Below are positions 28,915 through 37,643 of a DNA stretch of 57,609 nucleotides, one piece after another. This DNA comes from JAKJGA01 sp029554345 (lineage in GTDB: Bacteria > Spirochaetota > UBA4802 > JAFGJZ01). Within the stretch, counting starts at the first letter, position 1. Every line of letters starts with the position of its first letter. The notes beneath the pieces are model-generated. The model was given only the letters and a program-made list of their open reading frames with translations. It had not been told where the DNA came from and ran no database searches. Position numbers and translations under genes: made by a program. The DNA lies in the NCBI GenBank assembly GCA_035395685.1, contig DAOPBR010000013.1, positions 1-57,609 of the forward strand, in the 5' to 3' direction.

Positions 28915-28956
28915 TTTCAGCGTTTCCGGACTAAATACATACCGGAAATGCTGAAA
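28915..28956 (+). other. Long hairpin between the ferredoxin and HEPN-like genes
   Basis: TTTCAGCGTTTCCGG (28915-28929) pairs with CCGGAAATGCTGAAA (28942-28956): a 15-bp stem with one G-T pair and a 12-nt loop. It is followed only by TTGATTTT, a weak U-run. It may be a leaky terminator or an RNA-stability element that sets the ratio of the nif structural genes to the genes downstream. Confidence 0.55.
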
Positions 28957-28976
28957 TTGATTTTGAAGGAGGAAGA

Positions 28977-29408
28977 ATGGCTAACGATTGGAAGAAGTAT
29001 TATGATGAAGGTCTGGCTTATATGAATTCTCTGAAGAAGCATATTGATACCGGAAAAAATTTCTCGCCTGAACTTAAATATAATATCTGTACTATGGGGA
29101 TGGAGAAATTTTTTATTTCGATTTTGATTTATTATGAGATGATTCCTTTTCATCACACGCTGAACGCTCTTGCGCAGGATGTAATGGAGTTTCACGATAT
29201 GGATCCCGTGCTTGTAGACAATTTAAAAAAGATTGATTCATTTCAGGATATGTGTTCTCTTGAAATTCCAAAGCCCAGAGTTTTCACAAATGCCGAGATT
29301 GATCTGACTGAAAAGACATTTGAGGAAATTCATAGTTTGGCTAAACTAATTCTATACGGCATAAATGGTGCTGACGGTGATTCAAAAAAAGAAAGTGCGG
29401 TTTCTTGA
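28977..29408 (+). CDS. HEPN-like helical protein of the nif operon
   Basis: 143 residues, strongly preceded by GGAGG. The central segment YNICTMGMEKFFISILIYYEMIPFHHTLNAL (positions about 46-76) has the rhythm of HEPN domains, where an alpha-helical pair carries a Q/MEKxxKAxL motif followed by xHxL. The RNase motif R-x4-6-H is not visible, so catalysis is not expected. It lies between the ferredoxin and nifV-like genes in one direction, so a nif accessory function is likely but unknown. Confidence 0.6.
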   Translation: MANDWKKYYDEGLAYMNSLKKHIDTGKNFSPELKYNICTMGMEKFFISILIYYEMIPFHHTLNALAQDVMEFHDMDPVLVDNLKKIDSFQDMCSLEIPKPRVFTNAEIDLTEKTFEEIHSLAKLILYGINGADGDSKKESAVS

Positions 29409-30906
29409 TACGACTTTACGCGACGGATTGCAGTCTCCGTCTGTTCATTTTAACGATAAGGCGAAAATAGAAATTGCATGCGCTCTTGACCGTGCGGGAA
29501 TTGATGTTATCGAAGCAGGTTTTCCTTCAGCTTCAAAGAAGCAGTTTGATGTTATAGATGCTATCTGCGGTGAAGTGAAAGGCTCTGTAGCCGTAATGGG
29601 ACGAATGAATGAAAAAGATATATCGATATGCGCACAGTCTCTAAGAAAATCAGCTTCGGGATGCATTCACGTAAGTGTTCCTGCTTCAAAATATCTGCGT
29701 GAATCAAAGACGGGTCTTGATACTGCTTCTACGACGAAGCTTGCCCTGCAGTCGCTAAGTCTTATTAAATCATCAGGCTTCATCGCGGAAATAGGAATTG
29801 AAGACGCTGGCCGTACTGAATATTCTTATGTAGAAGAGCTTTGCCGTGTGTTATCCGAAAACGGCGCGGATATCATTAATATAGCCGACACATCGGGATT
29901 TATGCAGACTGATGAATTCGGTCATTTAATCAAAAAACTGCATTCATCTGTTTTGCGTTTTGAAACAGGAGAAACGGTTCTAAGCGTTCATTGTCACAAT
30001 GATTTCGGTCTTGCAGCTGCAAATACTCTTGCTGGCATTTACAACGGCGCGTCTCAAGTAGAAACAACAATCGGCGGTGTAGGCGAAAGATCCGGAAACG
30101 CCCAGTTTGAAGCGGTGTTAGCCGCGCTCGAAGAAAGACCTGATTATTATAATGCCGAAACAAATATTGAAAAGAAGTCGGTTGCCTCATTGTGCGAACT
30201 TGTAAGAAAACATTCATGTCTAATCGAACCTGATTCCATACCGCTTTCAGGAAGAAATTCTTTTCTGCATTCTTCGGGAATTCATCAGAAAGCTCTTATA
30301 AAATCTAAAAATTCATATTCGATTATTAATCCTGAAGTTTACGGCTTTGATAAAGACAGATTCGATATAACGGTTTTTTCTGGTTCCGGAGCTTTTGTTT
30401 TTTACGTAAAGGAACTTTGCGGATTGGAAATAGAAGAGGAGACTGCATCAGTATATCTTTCTGAATTGAAAAATGAATATCATTCAAACGGAGTTATCAG
30501 TGCGACAGATATTTTGAGTTTTATTTACAATAAGGGATTATTCGCCGGCGAAATATGGTTCCTTTCATCGATTAAATCATATGAGGAAAATGCACCCGGA
30601 GAGGTTTTACTCGAAGTTGAATTAAATTCGATAAATAATTCAATTCTGAAATGCGCGGCTTCAGGCAGCGATTTCGCTGATGTTTCTGCGAAAATTATTA
30701 ATGATCTATTCAATCAAGAAATAGAAATAATTCAGACTCAGACATATTCGTCCGGATCGGCGGGCAGTATTAGTTATAGATGTGATTTCAAAGCTTCATT
30801 TTCAGGGAAAATATACTATTCATCTAATGTCGCCGAAAGAATTTCGGAATCTGTTTTCAATGCTTTTCTTGATATTCATAACCAGATCGGAGGATGTAAT
30901 GCGTGA
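29365..30906 (+). CDS. Homocitrate/2-isopropylmalate synthase-like enzyme, probable NifV
   Basis: 513 residues. Catalytic FLDTTLRDGLQSP (12-24), HCHNDFGLAAANT and GGVGERSGNA are those of the DRE-TIM family that condenses acetyl-CoA with 2-oxoacids. NifV proteins are usually about 380 residues; this one keeps a C-terminal region (from about 390) like the LeuA regulatory dimer domain. Position in the nif operon favours homocitrate supply for FeMo-co, but leucine biosynthesis cannot be excluded. The start overlaps the previous gene by 44 bp and has no good ribosome site; GTG 29377 is an alternative. Confidence 0.8.
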   Translation: MVLTVIQKKKVRFLDTTLRDGLQSPSVHFNDKAKIEIACALDRAGIDVIEAGFPSASKKQFDVIDAICGEVKGSVAVMGRMNEKDISICAQSLRKSASGCIHVSVPASKYLRESKTGLDTASTTKLALQSLSLIKSSGFIAEIGIEDAGRTEYSYVEELCRVLSENGADIINIADTSGFMQTDEFGHLIKKLHSSVLRFETGETVLSVHCHNDFGLAAANTLAGIYNGASQVETTIGGVGERSGNAQFEAVLAALEERPDYYNAETNIEKKSVASLCELVRKHSCLIEPDSIPLSGRNSFLHSSGIHQKALIKSKNSYSIINPEVYGFDKDRFDITVFSGSGAFVFYVKELCGLEIEEETASVYLSELKNEYHSNGVISATDILSFIYNKGLFAGEIWFLSSIKSYEENAPGEVLLEVELNSINNSILKCAASGSDFADVSAKIINDLFNQEIEIIQTQTYSSGSAGSISYRCDFKASFSGKIYYSSNVAERISESVFNAFLDIHNQIGGCNA

Positions 30907-31348
30907 AGTGGTGATAGAAAAAGCAGTTGCGGGAGATGCTCCGCTTCTTGCTGAAATGATAAAAAAGCTTTTTGATATTGAAAAGGATTTTAAATCGGAT
31001 ATAGCGAATCAGATAAACGGAATTGTAATGCTTATTGAAAAAGAGCAGGCTGTAGTTTTTAAGGCGCTGTCCGGGGATAAAATAATCGGAATGGTTACCG
31101 GTCAGCTGGTCGTTTCCACCGCTTCGGGAGGATACTCGGTTTTGCTCGAAGATCTTTTCGTAGATACTGATTTCCGTCTCGGCGGTGTCGGCAAAGCGCT
31201 TCTGAAAAATTTAGTAACTTGGGCAAACCAAAACGGAGCATTAAGGATTCAGCTTGTGGCGGATACTTCAAATTCATCGGCTGAATCGTTTTATACGGCA
31301 ATGGGTTTTTCTCCCACCCGCATGATGGGTTGGTATCAGTATCTGTAA
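30899..31348 (+). CDS. GNAT-family N-acetyltransferase
   Basis: Start set at 30899, with CGGAGG five bases before it; it overlaps the nifV-like stop by 8 bp. 149 residues. Motif A is LLEDLFVDTDFRLGGVGKAL (about 79-98) with the acetyl-CoA pyrophosphate loop RLGGVGKA, and AESFYTAMGF near the C-terminus is the motif B tyrosine region. The substrate is unknown. Its tight coupling to nifV suggests a nif-linked role, for example acetylation of a nif protein or of a small molecule; that is inference. Confidence 0.85.
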   Translation: MREVVIEKAVAGDAPLLAEMIKKLFDIEKDFKSDIANQINGIVMLIEKEQAVVFKALSGDKIIGMVTGQLVVSTASGGYSVLLEDLFVDTDFRLGGVGKALLKNLVTWANQNGALRIQLVADTSNSSAESFYTAMGFSPTRMMGWYQYL

Positions 31349-31358
31349 TTTTTGCCAG

Positions 31359-31374
31359 CGGGAAGCTCTTTGCA
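31359..31374 (+). promoter_or_regulatory. Weak candidate sigma-54 promoter before the nifA-like gene
   Basis: CGGGAAGCTCTTTGCA keeps GG and GC at the 12-base spacing needed for -24/-12 and has a full TTTGCA -12 element, but the -24 element matches poorly. It lies 107 bp before the nifA-like ATG. No TGT-N10-ACA site is seen nearby. Confidence 0.3.
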
Positions 31375-31480
31375 GGCCATTCTGTTAAATCAAAGTTAAT
31401 TTGTTGTTATACGAAGCTTGTTTTTCTGTTTTTTCTTTATGATTTGTGTCCTTTTTTGTTACTTGTTCCAAGAGGACAAT

Positions 31481-33025
31481 ATGGCACAGCAAAACAAAAA
31501 CAAGGAAATTAACGAGCTTAGTCTTCTTTTTGATATCAGCCGCAAGCTGAACGAAACCATGGATATAAAAAGTCTTATCCGTCCTGTACTGGAAATGATG
31601 GCGGAAAAGCTCGAAATGATGCGCGGCACTGTCACAATTCTCAACAGAAAAACAGGCGAACTGTTCATTGAAGAAGCATACGGCCTTTCGGATGATGAAA
31701 GGGAAAAAGGCAAATATAAAATCGGAGAAGGAGTTACCGGAAAGGTTTTTAATACAGGAAAGCCGGTTGTAATTCCCAGAATTTCCGACGAACCGATGTT
31801 TCTTGATAAAACCGGATCGCGCAAAAAACTCAATAAATCGGACATTACTTTTATATGCGTTCCCGTTATAGCTGACAATGAAGTTATTGGGACTCTTTCC
31901 GCAGACAGGCTGTTCAGCGACAGTGTTGCTCTGGATGAAGATTTAAGACTTTTAACAATAATAGCTTCAATCATATCGCAGGGTGTCAGGCTTCGCCAGA
32001 TTGCAGGTGAAGAAATGGACAAGCTCAAAGATGAAAACATGCGTCTTACCGACCAGCTGCGCGAAAAGCACGGTATGGGCAATATAATCGGAAACTCAAA
32101 AATAATGCAGGGGGTCTATTCTCTAATTGAAAAAGTTGCCTCGACGAATACAACAGTGTTAATTCTCGGAGAAAGCGGAGTCGGAAAAGAAAAGTACGCT
32201 AATGCCATTCATTTTAATTCAAACCGCGCCAATGCCCCTCTTGTAAAAGTCAACTGTGCCGCTTTGCCTGAATCGCTGATTGAAAGCGAACTTTTCGGTC
32301 ACGAGAAAGGATCTTTTACCGGCGCTATGAGTACAAGAAAGGGCCGCTTTGAACTTGCTGATAATGGAACAATATTTCTTGATGAAGTCGGAGAGCTTCC
32401 CCTTTCGGTTCAGGTTAAGCTTCTTCGGGTAATTCAGGAACGCGAGTTTGAAAGAGTCGGCGGAAGTGATACGATAAAGGTTAATGTGAGAATAATCGCG
32501 GCAACCAACAGGGACATGCGTGAACTCATCTGTTCAGGAAAATTCCGCGAAGATTTGTATTATAGATTAAATGTTTTTCCGATTATCATTCCGCCTTTGC
32601 GCGAAAGAAAAACTGATATTATGCTGATAGCCGATTATTTCGTTGAAAAATATTCAGTAGAGCACGGAAAGAAAGTATCACGCATATCGACCGACGCGAT
32701 AAATATGTTAGTCTCGTATCACTGGCCGGGGAATGTCCGTGAACTTGAAAACTGCATTGAGCGCGCGGTTATTCTGAGCAATGACGGAATTGTTCACGGT
32801 TATCATCTTCCTCCCAGCCTGCAGACAGGTAAAAAAGCCGATGAAGACCGAAAACGTTCCCTTGATGAAATGATTTCAAAATTTGAAGAGGAGCTTATAA
32901 TCGATGAACTTAAAAATTCATCGGGAAATATCGCTCTCGCTGCAAGATCGCTTTCTGTGTCGGAAAGAATCATGGGTCTAAGGATCGCAAAATACGGAAT
33001 TGATGTATCTCTTTATAAAAACTGA
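31481..33025 (+). CDS. nifA: NifA-like sigma-54-dependent transcription activator
   Basis: Start set at 31481 with AGAGGA just before it; the longer frame adds an unlikely hydrophobic run. 514 residues. An N-terminal GAF domain (about 20-185) is followed by an AAA+ domain: Walker A GESGVGKE (about 230), sigma-54 contact loop GSFTGA (usual GAFTGA) and Walker B GTIFLDEVGELP. A Fis-type helix-turn-helix is at the C-terminus (NIALAARSLSVSERIMGLRI). This is the NifA layout, and the sigma-54 promoter and activator site before nifH are its probable target. Converges with the next gene. Confidence 0.87.
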   Translation: MAQQNKNKEINELSLLFDISRKLNETMDIKSLIRPVLEMMAEKLEMMRGTVTILNRKTGELFIEEAYGLSDDEREKGKYKIGEGVTGKVFNTGKPVVIPRISDEPMFLDKTGSRKKLNKSDITFICVPVIADNEVIGTLSADRLFSDSVALDEDLRLLTIIASIISQGVRLRQIAGEEMDKLKDENMRLTDQLREKHGMGNIIGNSKIMQGVYSLIEKVASTNTTVLILGESGVGKEKYANAIHFNSNRANAPLVKVNCAALPESLIESELFGHEKGSFTGAMSTRKGRFELADNGTIFLDEVGELPLSVQVKLLRVIQEREFERVGGSDTIKVNVRIIAATNRDMRELICSGKFREDLYYRLNVFPIIIPPLRERKTDIMLIADYFVEKYSVEHGKKVSRISTDAINMLVSYHWPGNVRELENCIERAVILSNDGIVHGYHLPPSLQTGKKADEDRKRSLDEMISKFEEELIIDELKNSSGNIALAARSLSVSERIMGLRIAKYGIDVSLYKN

Positions 33026-33026
33026 T

Positions 33027-33884
33027 TTATTTCAGAGATATTCTGTATTTCTTTTCCATGTATTCCGGATTGTAGGAGCTCTTCGCCTGCCGCAGTGACT
33101 GAAGACCGAGATCCTGTTCAAAGTTGAGATATTTGCATTTGTCAGCAAGGCTCTTGGCGTATTCGTTGAAAATGAACTGATACGAGCCTTTATATCCTGG
33201 AATAGTTTTTGCGAAATGAAGAACGTGAGTATCGTCGGTCAGTTCTTCTCCGAGAATATAACCGATCGGATTATCGTCAGAGAAAAAAATCATCCCTTCA
33301 AGATTTAGTTCCTCAAAAAGATTAAGCGCTTCTATCGCTTCCGCTGAATCAGCAGAAGATTCTCCGGACAGGGAAGAGCTCCATTCGTGAACGATTTTTA
33401 TTGCCGCGTCAGAATTATCTTTTGTGATGGGCTCGCCTCGTCCTCCGTGAATTTCATGAAACTGTTTCAGTAAATTTCTTTTGCTATGAAGCTTTCTTCC
33501 GGCGAAAGAAGCGATCTTTTCTGTGAGATATATGTAGTCAGAATCATTTTCGTCATGAGTAATTAAAAATTCATCAGGATTAAAAAGCGGAAGCCATTCT
33601 TCGGGCACAGGATATATGATTCCTTCTGTTTCGATTAACATCTTTAAGAAGTCTATGTCGGGTTCGGATTTTTCACATAGAGGAAGAAAGAAATTTTTTT
33701 TGTCAAGCGTCAGTCCCGTGATGCGGAGGCATCCGTCGTGATCGACAAACTTATATTTATGGGAATTTCTGAAAAGGTATAGATTTGCAAAACTAAATTC
33801 CGAAAGACGCGATTTTACTCCGCGCAGGCGCGAATAAAGTTTTTCTCTGTGAGACATGGAGAGTTCTTCTATCAGTACTGCCAT
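33027..33884 (-). CDS. DUF2156-family protein (GNAT-like)
   Basis: 285 residues. The opening (RLRGVKSRLSEFSFANLYLFRN), SKRNLLKQFHE near 143 and the C-terminal PGYKGSYQFIFNEYAKSLADK with YLNFEQDLGLQSLRQAKSSY match DUF2156 proteins, related to the aminoacyl-phospholipid transfer domain of MprF. It probably transfers an acyl or aminoacyl group; the acceptor is unknown. The ATG overlaps the stop of the MlaF-like gene by 1 bp, so the two are coupled. Confidence 0.82.
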   Translation of the reverse strand: MAVLIEELSMSHREKLYSRLRGVKSRLSEFSFANLYLFRNSHKYKFVDHDGCLRITGLTLDKKNFFLPLCEKSEPDIDFLKMLIETEGIIYPVPEEWLPLFNPDEFLITHDENDSDYIYLTEKIASFAGRKLHSKRNLLKQFHEIHGGRGEPITKDNSDAAIKIVHEWSSSLSGESSADSAEAIEALNLFEELNLEGMIFFSDDNPIGYILGEELTDDTHVLHFAKTIPGYKGSYQFIFNEYAKSLADKCKYLNFEQDLGLQSLRQAKSSYNPEYMEKKYRISLK

Positions 33885-34645
33885 TACCTTGCCCTTCCTT
33901 CAACAAATTGTCTGATAAACGGATTGTCATGCCGCATAAGTTCTTCCGGCATTCCGTCGAATATTACAAAACCTTCATGAAGCATAACCACACGGTGAGC
34001 AATCCGCAAAACGGATTCCATATCATGCGTTATAACAATTGATGTTATTGCGAATTTTTCATTCATTTCGGAAATCAGTCTGTCGACTGAACCCCCGGTA
34101 ATAGGATCAACTCCGGTTGTCGGTTCGTCGTAAAGCATAATTTCAGGTTTCATCGCAAGCGAACGTGCCAAAGCCGCCCGTTTCTGCATGCCGCCTGAAA
34201 GTTCAGACGGCATTTTATCTTCTATTCCCGTAAGTCCGACTTTTGAAAGCAAATCAGGAACTATACAAGAAATTTTTTCTTCGGAAATTCCCTTGCGCCT
34301 TATTCCGAAAGCGACATTGTCGTAAATATTCATTGAATCAAAGAGGGCGCCCATCTGAAAAAGAACACCGAATTTTGAAGCGCATGCCGCTCTTTCATCG
34401 CCTGCCATAGCGGTAAATTCTTCTCCGTCAACGAAGATTCGGCCGGAATCGGGAGCCATGAGGCCTGCGAGATGTTTGAGAATTACTGATTTTCCGGTGC
34501 CGCTTTTGCCCACGACGCAGAGAATTTCTCCTCTTTTCACTGAAAAAGATACATCTTTCAGCACCTGTTTAGTGCCGAAAGATTTGCGCAGGTTTTCTAT
34601 CGAGACGTGAAGAGAGCTTTGCGGAACGATTGAATCCGCCGACAC
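33884..34645 (-). CDS. MlaF-like ABC transporter ATPase
   Basis: 253 residues with a GTG start, 2 bp after the carA stop. Walker A GKSGTGKS (about 43-50), signature LSGGMQKRAALAR, Walker B IMLYDEPTTGVDP. FQMGALFDSMNIYDNVAFGI and the H-loop VITHDMESV are typical of MlaF/Ttg2A, which powers retrograde phospholipid transport between the membranes. No permease (MlaE) or MCE protein lies beside it in this window. Confidence 0.85.
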   Translation of the reverse strand: MSADSIVPQSSLHVSIENLRKSFGTKQVLKDVSFSVKRGEILCVVGKSGTGKSVILKHLAGLMAPDSGRIFVDGEEFTAMAGDERAACASKFGVLFQMGALFDSMNIYDNVAFGIRRKGISEEKISCIVPDLLSKVGLTGIEDKMPSELSGGMQKRAALARSLAMKPEIMLYDEPTTGVDPITGGSVDRLISEMNEKFAITSIVITHDMESVLRIAHRVVMLHEGFVIFDGMPEELMRHDNPFIRQFVEGRAR

Positions 34646-34647
34646 TC

Positions 34648-35727
34648 TTATTTCACCATTTCGCGGAATTGTCTGAACAGATATTCCGAATCATGAGGTC
34701 CCGGAGCGGCTTCCGGATGATACTGCACGCAGAATATCGGAAGCTTTTTGTGGCGGAAGCCTTCTACCGTATTGTCGTTGAGATTTAAGTGAGTCATTTC
34801 GAGATCTTTGACTTTTTTGAATGAATCCATGTCGACGGCAAAACCGTGGTTTTGGCTTGTAATTTCAACCTTGTCAGTCAGAAGATTTTTGACCGGCTGA
34901 TTTCCGCCGCGGTGACCGAATTTCAATTTGTAAGTTTTTGCGCCGAGTCCAATCCCAAGAAGCTGATGGCCGAGGCATATTCCGAAACATGGAATCTGGC
35001 TTTTTACGATGTCTGCAACAAGAGCCGGAGCGCATTGAACGGCGCCCGGATCGCCCGGACCGTTAGAAAGGAATACTCCTTTTACTCCGTCTTTGAGAAC
35101 CTCTGCAAAGCTCATTGATCCCGGATATACTCTAACAGAAAATCCATGAGAGTCGAGTAGACGGAGGATGTTTGTTTTTACTCCGAAATCCATTACTGCT
35201 ATCAAAGGCTTGTCTTTAGAATGGTCTCCGAAATTGTATACATAACCTGTTGAAACTTTTGACGCGAGGTCTAGTCCGTTCATTGAAGGATGAGCCTTCA
35301 GTCTTTCAGCGGCACCTTCTGTAGAAAAGAATATTCCGCCTTTCAAGGCGCCTTTATCGCGTATGTGAAGTGTGAGTTTTCTTGTGTCGATTCCTTCTAT
35401 CGCAGGAATTCTGTATTCTTTAAGATAATCGCCGAGCGACGATGATGAACGGAAATTGGAGTGGCGTTTCGCGTATTCTTTTACGGCAAACCCGGCCACC
35501 TGGACTTTTGATGATTCGATATCCTCGGGATTAACTCCGTAGTTGCCGATCATCGGATATGTCATTGTTACAATCTGACCGCAGTATGACGGATCTGTGA
35601 GAACTTCCTGATAACCGCTTAGTGAAGTGTTGAAAACTACTTCTCCGAGGTTTTCGCCTTCATAGCCGAACGATTCCCCCTCGAAAACACTGCCGTCTTC
35701 AAGAATCAAATATGCTTTTTTTCCCAT
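34648..35727 (-). CDS. carA: Carbamoyl-phosphate synthase small (glutaminase) subunit
   Basis: Start set at ATG 35727; a GTG at 35736 is also possible, but the AGGTG ribosome site fits the ATG better. 359 residues. The N-terminal domain (LEDGSVFEGESFG, FNTSLSGYQEVLTDPSY) and the class I glutaminase with nucleophile in CFGICLGHQLL and the His-Glu pair in QYHPEAAPGP are complete. It hydrolyses glutamine for CarB in pyrimidine and arginine synthesis. carB is not in this window. Confidence 0.96.
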   Translation of the reverse strand: MGKKAYLILEDGSVFEGESFGYEGENLGEVVFNTSLSGYQEVLTDPSYCGQIVTMTYPMIGNYGVNPEDIESSKVQVAGFAVKEYAKRHSNFRSSSSLGDYLKEYRIPAIEGIDTRKLTLHIRDKGALKGGIFFSTEGAAERLKAHPSMNGLDLASKVSTGYVYNFGDHSKDKPLIAVMDFGVKTNILRLLDSHGFSVRVYPGSMSFAEVLKDGVKGVFLSNGPGDPGAVQCAPALVADIVKSQIPCFGICLGHQLLGIGLGAKTYKLKFGHRGGNQPVKNLLTDKVEITSQNHGFAVDMDSFKKVKDLEMTHLNLNDNTVEGFRHKKLPIFCVQYHPEAAPGPHDSEYLFRQFREMVK

Positions 35728-35844
35728 AAATTTCACCTGACCCGGATTTTTAACATTTGGAGATTGAGCCTGTTTATTGTCAAATTAATTTCACCGGTAT
35801 TCGATTATGATATTGTTTTACGCAAGTACAGTTAATTAGCTGAC

Positions 35845-37542
35845 TTAATGCGCTTTGACTTTTTGTTTAGAAACAAAAATATTCACAACTGTTTTATTTA
35901 AATGAACGGGATCAGGAAATTCGTGGTCACCATTCATATAAATCCCGAATCCGGATTCATGGTATGTGTGATAGTTGTAGTTTACTTTTCCGGCGGTAAG
36001 GATATCAAGCATGTCGGAAAGCCACTTTTCTCCTCCGCGGTTATTTTTGAAAGTTTCATGATATAATCCGAATTCCCCTAGGTATAGAGGAACATTTCTT
36101 TTTTTTGAAAACCGGACATATTCATCAATTATTGCTTTGAGCCCTTCTTTATTCCAGCTATATACGAGATCACAGCCGTAATAGTCAATTCTGAAGCGGA
36201 GAATTGCTCCTTTTTGAATATTTTTACCTTTAACTTTTCCTGAGATTCTGTAAGTGCTTCCGCGGTTAATTACAAATTTTAATGAATCAAGACTTGCAAC
36301 CGCATCATCAGTTGTTCCGCTTGCAGTCATGCAGTTGTCTGCGGCGGCACCATCGACATTTGACTCAGAACTGATTTTTCCTGAATTATTTCTGCTCCAG
36401 AAATACCAGCCTTTGTCGCCGTCAATGGAGGATTTTGTTGTTTTTATTTTCTTTCCGGCAGAATTGAATTCTTCTATTATTATCTCATCTATCCATATCT
36501 TGCCGTTTCTGCCAATGTTTTGCAGCTGAATAACGGGTTTAGCGATTTTGAATTCTTTTTTTGCCGGTTTTACGATGCTGCCGGTTAGAGTTTTCCATTC
36601 AAAACTGCCGCTCCCTGCTTCGGGATTCCCTTCGGAAAATCCCAGCCATGTTTCTCCTTCTGCGTTTATTTTTGATGAATCAGGATACACTGCAAATTTG
36701 TTTTTAAACATTGGAATCCAGCTTACGTTCTGATGAGTAAATTCTATCGGACTGTAGGCATGATATTCATATACTATATTTTTTTTAGGAGCAGGATCTT
36801 TGATTTCTGGAAAGTACATATTCTCCCTGTCCGAAGGCGATGAAGCAAACTTGAGCCAGTTTACCCGTTCGATAAAAAGAATATGATTCGAGTCAACTGA
36901 TCTGACCGCCTCGGTTATTTGCTGTGCGAGATCTTTCCATTGGTCACAGCTTTTATTGGGAACGGGTTCGTTTAAAAGTCCATAACCGATAATAATCTCT
37001 TCATTGCTGTATCTTTTCGCGATTTCTTTCCATAGCGCTGTAAGACGTGCGCGGTTTTCAGAATTTGTCCATAGTTCATCGCCATTACCGTTTGATTGAT
37101 AGCCGCCCTGAGGTACGTGCATATTGAGAACAATGTAGATGCCGTGTTTCCGAGCCGCGGCAATGTTTTTATCAAGCCAGTCAAATCCTGATTGTTTATA
37201 TACGTATGGTTTTGAATCACTTTCAAAAAGGGCATAATTTAAATAAAATCTTACGGAGTTAAATCCCATGGATTTAATCCGCTCGAAATCATCGGGACCA
37301 TGATGTGTAAAGCCTTCACTGGACTGAGGATTTGACCAGACATGGTTTCCGAACGCGATTCCTTTTATGAGAAAAGGTTTCCCGTTTGGAGTTTTCAACA
37401 GCATGCCGTCAACCTGAATGAATTTATTTTTTCCGCCCGGTATTCCCGGATAAGCAGGCCATTCTATTTTGTCCGAGGTCAAGGATATGCTATATATAAA
37501 TATTGACACTGGTATAAGTGATAATTTTAAAAGAAGTTTCAT
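35845..37542 (-). CDS. Secreted glycoside hydrolase family 5 enzyme with an inserted domain
   Basis: 565 residues with a signal peptide (about 1-22). The barrel begins VDGMLLKTPNGKPFLIKG; the acid/base glutamate is E192 in GYGLLNEPVP and the nucleophile E490 in LYLGEFGLYH, as in GH5 cellulases and mannanases. Between VYEYHAYSPIEF (about 265-280) and YSWNKEGLKAII (about 465) sits about 180 residues rich in beta-strand signals (GETWLGFSEGN, GKIWIDEIIIEEF, GWYFWSRNNSG, TYRISGKVKGK). These resemble a jelly-roll carbohydrate-binding module placed within the barrel. Probably degrades plant polysaccharide outside the cytoplasm. Confidence 0.88.
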   Translation of the reverse strand: MKLLLKLSLIPVSIFIYSISLTSDKIEWPAYPGIPGGKNKFIQVDGMLLKTPNGKPFLIKGIAFGNHVWSNPQSSEGFTHHGPDDFERIKSMGFNSVRFYLNYALFESDSKPYVYKQSGFDWLDKNIAAARKHGIYIVLNMHVPQGGYQSNGNGDELWTNSENRARLTALWKEIAKRYSNEEIIIGYGLLNEPVPNKSCDQWKDLAQQITEAVRSVDSNHILFIERVNWLKFASSPSDRENMYFPEIKDPAPKKNIVYEYHAYSPIEFTHQNVSWIPMFKNKFAVYPDSSKINAEGETWLGFSEGNPEAGSGSFEWKTLTGSIVKPAKKEFKIAKPVIQLQNIGRNGKIWIDEIIIEEFNSAGKKIKTTKSSIDGDKGWYFWSRNNSGKISSESNVDGAAADNCMTASGTTDDAVASLDSLKFVINRGSTYRISGKVKGKNIQKGAILRFRIDYYGCDLVYSWNKEGLKAIIDEYVRFSKKRNVPLYLGEFGLYHETFKNNRGGEKWLSDMLDILTAGKVNYNYHTYHESGFGIYMNGDHEFPDPVHLNKTVVNIFVSKQKVKAH

Positions 37543-37643
37543 GATTCAGTTCCTGTAGTTTATATTCTTATGACTTTCCAGGAAAATGTAAAAAAGTATA
37601 TTCATTCTTTTTTTTCATTGTCTCTAAAATGCTTTCACAATAT

